Assembly (NCBI GenBank): GCA_964630305.1
Contig: CAZVTR010000060.1
Coordinates: 1 to 10,394 of the forward strand
Direction: 5' to 3'
Origin: JAKPPT01 sp964630305
GTDB lineage: Bacteria > Spirochaetota > Spirochaetia > Treponematales > UBA12059
Length of the DNA stretch: 10,394 nt
Of the stretch, positions 1 to 5,351 are shown piece after piece (the first letter of the stretch is position 1; each line of letters begins with the position of its first letter). The translations under genes were made by a program, and so were the position numbers. The notes under the pieces were generated by a model. The model was not told the DNA's origin, did not search any database, and was given only the letters and a program-made list of their open reading frames with translations.

Positions 1-93
1 TCCGTCGGATCGGGGTAGGCCCAGGGGGGTACCATGTATATTTACATACCAAAATAAAATACAATTTTACTAGCGCATTTTGAAATTTCAGCA

Positions 94-99
94 TATAAT
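94..99 (+). promoter_or_regulatory. possible -10 box upstream of oppB
   Basis: A perfect TATAAT lies 52 nt before the oppB start codon. No convincing -35 hexamer is found 15-19 nt upstream of it, so this is only a candidate for an internal or primary promoter of the opp operon. The alternative is that the operon is read through from an oppA gene to the left of the window. A small stem (CGGCT at 110-114 pairing with AGCCG at 118-122) sits between this box and the gene. Confidence 0.25.
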
Positions 100-150
100 G
101 TTCGTCATCCGGCTGTAAGCCGTATTATCCTACAACCAAGCGAGGCTGTA

Positions 151-1083
151 ATGGGTCGTTATATAATACGCAGAATTATCAGTGCAATAATAACGTTGTT
201 CATTATTATTACACTAAGCTTCATTATTATTCATAGCACTCCTGGTGGACCGTTCTCTTCAGAAAAGAAATTGCCGCCTGAGATTTTGCAGAATATTCTT
301 AAGAAGTATCATTTGGATGAACCGCTCCACATGCAGTATATTCGATACCTCGGAGATATCATTTTAAGAGGCGATTTTGGACCTTCCTATCGCTATAAGG
401 ATTATACTGTTAATGAACTCCTGATAAAACAATTCCCAGTATCTGTGCAATTAGGTGTAACTTCTTTAACAATTGCAGTGCTCTTAGGTGTTTTAGTAGG
501 AATTACTGCAGCACTTAAGCAAAACAAGTGGCCCGATTATGCTTCTATGTCAGTTGCGGTGCTCGGTATTTCAATACCGCTCTTTGTAGTCGGTCCAATA
601 CTCATGTATATTTTTGCATTACAGCTTAAAATTTTGCCTACATCAGGATGGATAAACTCCCGTTTTGGTATATTAACTGTTATTATGCCAGCGTTTACCT
701 TGATGTTCCCCTACTTTGCATACATATCGCGGATGTCCCGAAGCTCGATTATCGAGGTACTTCGTTCTGACTATATCCGTACAGCTCGTGCTAAAGGTCT
801 CAAAGAAAGCGTCGTAATTGGGAAACACGTTCTTAAAGGTGCGCTCTTGCCTGTTGTAACCTATTTAGGACCGGCTTTCTCCGGTATTATAACTGGTTCA
901 GTCGTTGTAGAAAGTATTTTTGTTGTTCCAGGTATTGGAAAGCTCTTTGTCGATGCTGCGTTGAACCGAGACTATACCGTGATTATGGGAGAAGTCATTC
1001 TCTATTCTATCATTCTCATCACTGCAAATCTCATTGTGGACTTGCTGTATGGGCTTTTAGATCCCCGCATCACATACAAATAA
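151..1083 (+). CDS. oppB: peptide ABC transporter permease, OppB/DppB type
   Basis: This is one of the two inner-membrane subunits that form the translocation pore of an Opp/Dpp-type peptide importer. The 310 residues match the usual OppB length of about 305-320. The N-terminus (MGRYIIRRII, then a hydrophobic segment at about 11-28 and PGGPF at 31-35) is characteristic. Further membrane segments lie at about 100-120, 133-157, 173-192, 236-256 and 280-300. The cytoplasmic EAA loop that docks on the ATPase is at about 207-234 (DYIRTARAKGL, then G and LLP). The end, DLLYGLLDPRI (297-307), is a family hallmark. The start is set by GAGG at 142-145, five nt before the ATG. oppC follows after 9 nt. 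The substrate range cannot be read from the permease, so dipeptides, oligopeptides or another solute such as nickel or a sugar oligomer remain possible. Confidence 0.93.
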   Translation: MGRYIIRRIISAIITLFIIITLSFIIIHSTPGGPFSSEKKLPPEILQNILKKYHLDEPLHMQYIRYLGDIILRGDFGPSYRYKDYTVNELLIKQFPVSVQLGVTSLTIAVLLGVLVGITAALKQNKWPDYASMSVAVLGISIPLFVVGPILMYIFALQLKILPTSGWINSRFGILTVIMPAFTLMFPYFAYISRMSRSSIIEVLRSDYIRTARAKGLKESVVIGKHVLKGALLPVVTYLGPAFSGIITGSVVVESIFVVPGIGKLFVDAALNRDYTVIMGEVILYSIILITANLIVDLLYGLLDPRITYK

Positions 1084-1092
1084 GGAGCACAT

Positions 1093-2178
1093 ATGCCAAA
1101 CATACAGGACAATACACGTAATGCAGTTAACGAGTTTAACCAGTATGTGAAACCAGTTTCACTCTGGGCAGATGCATGGAAACGCTTACGCAAAAATAAA
1201 ATGGCAATTTTAGGATTATGGATTGTAGGCATTTTCTTTTTCATAACACTCTTTGCTGATATTCTTCCATTTTACAGCTATCGTGATCAGGAAATGCTCC
1301 ATATTAACCTGCCTCCTTCGCTGCAACCAGCAGGCAGGGTTGCGTTGCAAAAATTGGAAAAAGATAAGGCAAAAATAGAAGAAGCTCTTAAAACTCAGGA
1401 CAGACAGGATTTGCGGGATGCACTTGCACAGCTCAATCTTGATATCGATAAACTTAAACTTGAGATTTTAACAAACCCCGTGCATAAAAAAGTTTACATT
1501 CTTGGCACCGATTATCTAGGCCGGGATGTTTTGGCCCGAACCATTTACGGAGGAAGAATTTCTATTTTGATTGGTATCGTTGGTACGCTGACAGCTGGCC
1601 TTATCGGTGTAGTGCTAGGCTCTATTGCCGGTTTTGCAGGCGGCTGGATAGATAACTTCTTGAGCCGTATTGTAGATATTCTTTACAGTCTCCCCTACAT
1701 GCTCATTGTTATTATGATTATGTCAGCGCTCCCGCAAGGTTCAGACAGTACGCTCGTACTATTCTTTGCCATTGCGCTCATTTCATGGTTGACGATGTTC
1801 CGCGTTGTCCGCGGCCAAATCATGAGCTTGAAAAACTCGGAATTCGTAGAAGCTGCTAAATCGATGGGAGCCCGCTCTGGCAGAATTATTTTCCGTCACC
1901 TGCTCCCAAACACTATCGGTATTATTATCGTATATTCTTCGCTGCAATTCCCCAGCTTTATAATGAGCGAGAGCTTCCTCTCATTCCTTGGGCTTGGTGT
2001 TTCTGCACCTAAAGCTTCCTGGGGTACTCTAGTGAGTGAGGGTGTTCAGGGTATGCAGCTATACCCCTGGCGCCTCTTCGTTCCCGGACTTGCTATGACC
2101 ATCTTCTTATTTGCAGTCAATTTCATTGGCGACGGTTTACGAGATGCGCTTGACCCACAGGGTAAAAATAGAAATTAA
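1093..2178 (+). CDS. oppC: peptide ABC transporter permease, OppC/DppC type, with helical insertion
   Basis: This is the second pore-forming permease, partner of OppB. The N-terminal tail has the OppC-type pattern (LWADAWKRLRKNKMAILGLWIVG, about 24-46) leading into the first membrane helix at about 38-58. LGTDYLGRDVLARTIYGGRISI (from residue 137) is the standard GTDxxGRD segment before the second helix. The EAA loop is at 250-273 (EFVEAAKSMGA, then RHLLPN). DGLRDALDP closes the protein. At 361 residues it is longer than the usual 290-310. The excess lies at about 80-127 in the extracytoplasmic loop between helix 1 and the GTD motif: a Lys/Glu/Asp/Leu-rich stretch that reads as two amphipathic helices. 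The start follows AAGGAG (1082-1087), which overlaps the oppB stop codon. oppD follows after 11 nt. Confidence 0.93.
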   Translation: MPNIQDNTRNAVNEFNQYVKPVSLWADAWKRLRKNKMAILGLWIVGIFFFITLFADILPFYSYRDQEMLHINLPPSLQPAGRVALQKLEKDKAKIEEALKTQDRQDLRDALAQLNLDIDKLKLEILTNPVHKKVYILGTDYLGRDVLARTIYGGRISILIGIVGTLTAGLIGVVLGSIAGFAGGWIDNFLSRIVDILYSLPYMLIVIMIMSALPQGSDSTLVLFFAIALISWLTMFRVVRGQIMSLKNSEFVEAAKSMGARSGRIIFRHLLPNTIGIIIVYSSLQFPSFIMSESFLSFLGLGVSAPKASWGTLVSEGVQGMQLYPWRLFVPGLAMTIFLFAVNFIGDGLRDALDPQGKNRN

Positions 2179-2189
2179 GGAGTCCACCA

Positions 2190-3176
2190 ATGTCAGATGA
2201 AGTAATTTTACAGGTTAGAAACCTCAAAGCATATTTTAAGCTTGATGAAGGGCTCCTCAAAGCGGTTGACGGCGTGAGCTTTGATCTACGGAGAGGCGAA
2301 ACGCTCGGCATTGTAGGAGAATCAGGCTCTGGAAAAAGTGTCACGAATCTTGCAGTAATGAAGCTTATTCCGATACCGCCCGGACGCATAGCCGGAGGCG
2401 AGGTACTCTATAAAGGCAAAGACATTCTTAAAATGACCGATGATGAGATCAGGCAGATACGCGGAAATAAAATATCCATGATTTTCCAGGATCCCATGAC
2501 CTCGCTGAACCCGTTCCTCCGCATCAGCACTCAGATGATTGAGACTATTGTGCTCCATCAAAAAGTATCACCCAAAGAGGCTCGTGCTAAGGCAATTGAA
2601 ATGCTCAAATTAGCAGGCATTCCTGCTGCAGAAAAACGCATCGATCAGTATCCGCACCAGTTTTCTGGCGGTATGCGTCAGCGTGTGATGATTGCTATGG
2701 CACTCTCCTGTAACCCGGAAGTTCTCATAGCAGATGAGCCAACAACCGCACTCGATGTTACTATCCAAGCTCAGATTCTCGATCTTATTAAAGATCTATC
2801 ACAGCGGCTCGGTACCGCAGTTATTCTTATCACACACTCGCTGGGTGTTGTTGCAGGCATGTGCGATATGATTAACGTGATGTACGCGGGACGTGTTGTT
2901 GAACGCGGTTCCACCGATGATATTTTTAAAGACCCCAAACATCCATACACTGTCGGACTTATCGAAAGCGTGCCGCGGCTTGATAAAGAGCATAAAGCAC
3001 AAAAACTCTTTTCCATACCCGGACAGCCACCCAATGTTATTAACCTCCCTGACTGCTGTCCCTTCTATCCGCGGTGCAATAAGGTAATGGATATTTGCAG
3101 GACAAAGTATCCGAAAGAAAAAACACTTGGGCCTAACCGCACCGTATCATGCTGGCTTTATGCAGAGGAGAATTAA
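2190..3176 (+). CDS. oppD: peptide ABC transporter ATPase, OppD type
   Basis: This is a cytoplasmic nucleotide-binding subunit that powers the OppBC pore. All ABC motifs are intact: Walker A GESGSGKS at 43-50, Q-loop Gln100, signature FSGGMRQR at 158-165, Walker B VLIADE at 178-183 and switch His216. The residue after that His is Ser (THSLGVV), where most relatives have Asp. The C-terminal oligopeptide/dipeptide (oligo_HPY) extension starts near HPYT (251-254). It carries four cysteines at 290, 296, 303 and 321 in the pattern CPFYPRC...C...C, a cluster proposed or shown in some OppD proteins to hold a [4Fe-4S] centre. The 328-residue length is typical. AAGGAG at 2177-2182 precedes the start and overlaps the oppC stop. 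OppD normally pairs with OppF as an asymmetric ATPase dimer. Confidence 0.94.
   Translation: MSDEVILQVRNLKAYFKLDEGLLKAVDGVSFDLRRGETLGIVGESGSGKSVTNLAVMKLIPIPPGRIAGGEVLYKGKDILKMTDDEIRQIRGNKISMIFQDPMTSLNPFLRISTQMIETIVLHQKVSPKEARAKAIEMLKLAGIPAAEKRIDQYPHQFSGGMRQRVMIAMALSCNPEVLIADEPTTALDVTIQAQILDLIKDLSQRLGTAVILITHSLGVVAGMCDMINVMYAGRVVERGSTDDIFKDPKHPYTVGLIESVPRLDKEHKAQKLFSIPGQPPNVINLPDCCPFYPRCNKVMDICRTKYPKEKTLGPNRTVSCWLYAEEN
3165..3170 (+). promoter_or_regulatory. ribosome binding site deciding the oppF start
   Basis: GAGGAG lies 8 nt before the ATG at 3179 and inside the last codons of oppD. It supports 3179 over an upstream in-frame start at 3149, which lies inside oppD and has no comparable site in front of it. 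Confidence 0.75.
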
Positions 3177-3178
3177 TT

Positions 3179-4174
3179 ATGGCAGAATCAAACTACTTGC
3201 TTGATGTTCAAAATCTCAAGATGTACTTTAAATTCAAGAGCGGCGGTCTGTTAAATAGGCACCATGGATACATTTATGCTGTTGATGATGTGAGTTTTTC
3301 CATAAAAAAAGGCGAAACACTCGGCCTCGTAGGCGAATCTGGCTGCGGAAAATCAACAACTCTGCGTGCCATTTCGAGGCTCCATGAGCCGACTGCTGGT
3401 AAAGTCTTTCTCAACGGCACCGATATCACAAAGCTGCACTATGAAGACATGCTCAAAGCACGGCGCAACATGCAGATTGTGTTTCAGGATCCCTATGCAT
3501 CATTGAATCCGCGAATGACTACCCGCGATATCATTGCGGAACCCATGAAAATTTTTATGAAAGAAGGGCTCCTCAATATCAGCAAAAAGGAAATGGATGA
3601 GCGCGTAGAACAGCTCATGGAAAAAGTGGGACTTTCACGCTTTTTTAAAAATCGCTACCCGCATGAGTTTTCAGGCGGTCAGCGCCAGCGCATCGGTATT
3701 GCCCGCGCTTTGGCGCTCAAACCAGAATTGATTCTCTGCGATGAGCCAGTTTCAGCACTCGATGTATCAATTCAGGCACAGATTCTTAACCTGTTTAAGG
3801 ACTTGCAGCAGGAACTCGGCCTCACGTACCTCTTTATCGCTCACGATCTCGCTGTTATTAAGTATATTTCAGATCGCATTGCGGTTATGTACCTTGGCAA
3901 GATTGTAGAAATCAGCGAGGCCGATGAGCTCTACAAGAAACCGCTTCATCCGTACACACAGGCTCTGCTCTCAGCTGCACCTATTCCAGATCCTGAAATT
4001 GAGCGCAAGCGCCAGCGCATTATCCTTACTGGTGATGTGCCGTCACCAGACAAGCAGCGCCCCGGCTGTTATTTCTATGATCGCTGTCCAAAACGTATGG
4101 ATCAATGCAAAGCATCACAGCCGGAACTCAAAGAAGCAGCGCCAGGGCATAAAGTTGCCTGCTTCCTCTACTAA
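3179..4174 (+). CDS. oppF: peptide ABC transporter ATPase, OppF type
   Basis: This is the second ATPase of the importer, last gene of the operon. Starting at ATG 3179 it has 331 residues, usual for OppF. The N-terminal LLDVQNLKMYF, followed by a basic loop and YAVDDVSF, is OppF-like. Motifs are Walker A GESGCGKST at 52-60, Q-loop Gln103, signature FSGGQRQR at 164-171, Walker B ELILCDEP at 183-190 and switch His222 in AHDLAVI. The C-terminal extension begins at HPYTQALLSA (257-266). It has cysteines at 297, 303, 310 and 328, the same spacing class as in OppD. The 2-nt gap after the oppD stop suggests translational coupling. An in-frame start at 3149 would add ten residues with no family resemblance and was rejected. 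A strong terminator follows 37 nt after the stop. Confidence 0.94.
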   Translation: MAESNYLLDVQNLKMYFKFKSGGLLNRHHGYIYAVDDVSFSIKKGETLGLVGESGCGKSTTLRAISRLHEPTAGKVFLNGTDITKLHYEDMLKARRNMQIVFQDPYASLNPRMTTRDIIAEPMKIFMKEGLLNISKKEMDERVEQLMEKVGLSRFFKNRYPHEFSGGQRQRIGIARALALKPELILCDEPVSALDVSIQAQILNLFKDLQQELGLTYLFIAHDLAVIKYISDRIAVMYLGKIVEISEADELYKKPLHPYTQALLSAAPIPDPEIERKRQRIILTGDVPSPDKQRPGCYFYDRCPKRMDQCKASQPELKEAAPGHKVACFLY

Positions 4175-4190
4175 TTCACTCTAATTTCCG

Positions 4191-4211
4191 TTTGCAGTGA
4201 CGTACTGCAAA
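4191..4211. repeat. perfect inverted repeat directly before the opp terminator
   Basis: TTTGCAGT (4191-4198) and ACTGCAAA (4204-4211) form a perfect 8-bp stem with the 5-nt loop GACGT. It abuts the terminator stem that starts at 4212. No T-run follows it directly, so it is not itself a classical terminator. It may be an RNA 3'-end stabiliser that stacks on the terminator stem, or a protein-binding site. Confidence 0.6.
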
Positions 4212-4253
4212 GGCTGCCTCTTTATGGATAGATCCGCGAGGCAGCCATTTTTT
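4212..4253 (+). terminator. rho-independent terminator of the opp operon
   Basis: GGCTGCCTC (4212-4220) pairs perfectly with GAGGCAGCC (4238-4246), and six T residues follow at 4248-4253. The 17-nt loop contains a smaller stem (GGA at 4227-4229 with TCC at 4233-4235). The three A residues before the stem could extend pairing into the T-run. Confidence 0.88.
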
Positions 4254-4266
4254 ACATGCACCAAAC

Positions 4267-4295
4267 TTGATAATTCCTCAAATTATGACTATATT
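4267..4295 (+). promoter_or_regulatory. sigma-70-type promoter of the FMN-binding protein gene
   Basis: TTGATA (4267-4272) and TATATT (4290-4295) are separated by 17 nt; each differs from consensus at one position. Transcription would start near 4302, giving a leader of about 25 nt before ATG 4327. Its position just after the opp terminator indicates that this gene is its own transcription unit. Confidence 0.55.
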
Positions 4296-4316
4296 TAAAA
4301 ATATCAATAATCTAAA

Positions 4317-4322
4317 AGGAGG
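4317..4322 (+). promoter_or_regulatory. ribosome binding site deciding the start of the FMN-binding gene
   Basis: A full AGGAGG lies four nt before ATG 4327. It fixes this start over an in-frame TTG at 4267, which coincides with the -35 box and would put 20 non-signal-like residues before the signal peptide. Confidence 0.8.
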
Positions 4323-4326
4323 TAAC

Positions 4327-5130
4327 ATGAAACGATTCTCTCTTGTCGTGCTTTTTATAGCACTTACGGTAATACTGTTCGCGCAAACCTATAAAGACGG
4401 TTTGTACTTTGCACAGGATACACAATTTGGCAACTCAGGATGGAAAGAACAGGTCGTAGTTGAAGTTAAAGGCGGCAAAATTGTTAGCGTAAACTGGAAT
4501 GCAGTATCAAACCTTGGTGTACAGGATAAAAAAACCTATGCCGCGCAAGGCGGATACGGCATGGCAGCAGTAGCAAAACAGGGCGAATGGCATATCCAGG
4601 CAAAGCGAGTAGAAGACTACCTCATTAAAGTTCAGGACCCTTCAAAAATAACTTATGATGCTGCTACTGGTAAAACCGATGTGATTACCGGCGCTACTAT
4701 TCATGTGAATTCTTTTGTCGAACTGGTAAAAAAAGCACTGGCAAGCCAGCCTGTTAAAAAAGGAACTTACAAAAAAGATGGCTGGTTCTATGCTGCAGCA
4801 CAAGAATTTGATAAATCGGGATGGAAAGAAACCGTTCTCATAACAGTTGTTAACGGTACCATTGTTGATGTTGTCTGGAATGCGCTCCCGCAGGATCCAA
4901 AAGGGAAATCAAAACTCGTCAGTTCCATGACTGGCACGTATGCTATGAACGGAGCTCAGGGTCCCTGGCACGTTCAGGCAGAACGCATGCAAAAAGCCTT
5001 GCTTGAAAAACAAAATCCTACGCTCATAGCTGTCAAGGCCGATGGCAAAACCGATGCAGTTTCCGGAGTGAGTATTACCGTAAGCTCATTTTTGCAGCTT
5101 GCATCACGAGCACTTGAGCAAGCAAAATAA
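4327..5130 (+). CDS. secreted protein with two FMN_bind domains
   Basis: The 267-residue product starts with a signal peptide (MKRFSLVVLFIALTVILFA; cleavage likely near residues 19-20) and lacks a lipobox cysteine. It should act outside the inner membrane. Two repeats of about 115 residues follow (about 22-138 and 147-264). Both share the order Tyr-Lys-x-Gly, a GWKE strand, Val-x-x-Gly-x-Ile-Val, a WH-Gln-Ala segment, then Lys-Thr-Asp and the flavin motif. Repeat 1 has DVITGAT (118-124), matching the S/T-G-A-T signal on which ApbE-type transferases attach FMN to the last Thr, here Thr124. Repeat 2 has DAVSGVS (243-249), an altered site with Ser in place of the acceptor Thr. FMN_bind proteins such as NqrC/RnfG and secreted flavoproteins pass electrons at or beyond the membrane. 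No redox partner or apbE gene is in view, so the partner is unknown. Confidence 0.85.
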   Translation: MKRFSLVVLFIALTVILFAQTYKDGLYFAQDTQFGNSGWKEQVVVEVKGGKIVSVNWNAVSNLGVQDKKTYAAQGGYGMAAVAKQGEWHIQAKRVEDYLIKVQDPSKITYDAATGKTDVITGATIHVNSFVELVKKALASQPVKKGTYKKDGWFYAAAQEFDKSGWKETVLITVVNGTIVDVVWNALPQDPKGKSKLVSSMTGTYAMNGAQGPWHVQAERMQKALLEKQNPTLIAVKADGKTDAVSGVSITVSSFLQLASRALEQAK

Positions 5131-5161
5131 CCGCAAAGAGAAATACATACTTGTAATATAA

Positions 5162-5178
5162 TTTGACTAATAGTCAAA
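5162..5178. repeat. perfect inverted repeat just before the FMN gene terminator
   Basis: TTTGACTA (5162-5169) and TAGTCAAA (5171-5178) flank a single A. With a one-base centre it cannot form a tight RNA hairpin of full length, so a DNA-level dyad site is as likely as an RNA stem. It lies 2 nt before the terminator stem, repeating the arrangement seen after oppF. Confidence 0.55.
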
Positions 5179-5180
5179 AT

Positions 5181-5211
5181 GCCCGTATTTCATGAATACG
5201 GGCGTTTTTTT
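5181..5211 (+). terminator. rho-independent terminator of the FMN-binding gene
   Basis: GCCCGTATT (5181-5189) pairs perfectly with AATACGGGC (5195-5203) across the 5-nt loop TCATG, and seven T residues follow at 5205-5211. It lies 50 nt after the stop codon at 5130. Confidence 0.9.
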
Positions 5212-5290
5212 ATAGTCAGCATATCAAGCATCACGCGCCACATGTCATACACTTAACTACATTTCTTTTTATTTACTAAATCGATTTTTT

Positions 5291-5317
5291 TTGACATACT
5301 ATAGCTAGAATTATCAG
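5291..5317 (+). promoter_or_regulatory. possible promoter of the DUF3160 gene
   Basis: A consensus TTGACA is at 5291-5296, directly after a T-tract. The -10 is unclear: TATCAG at 5312-5317 has 15-nt spacing and matches four of six positions, while other A/T-rich hexamers nearby have poor spacing. The preceding terminator at 5211 implies that some promoter must lie in this interval. Confidence 0.3.
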
Positions 5318-5351
5318 TTTTTATAAATAGCAATAAAATATAGAGGTTTTT

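Noticed and set aside
1..35. Minus-strand reading frame starting MVPPWAYPDPT that leaves the window
   Set aside because: Only eleven codons are visible, with no ribosome binding site; too short to support a gene.
564..579. Inverted repeat CGGTATT-TC-AATACCG inside oppB
   Set aside because: Seven-base arms with a 2-nt centre are expected about this often by chance in a gene of this size, and the codons encode a normal permease segment.
3149..3178. Upstream in-frame start for oppF inside oppD
   Set aside because: It lacks a good ribosome binding site and adds residues unlike the family; GAGGAG at 3165-3170 fits ATG 3179.
4267..4326. Upstream in-frame TTG start for the FMN-binding protein
   Set aside because: It coincides with the -35 box of a good promoter, and AGGAGG directly before ATG 4327 gives a proper signal peptide.
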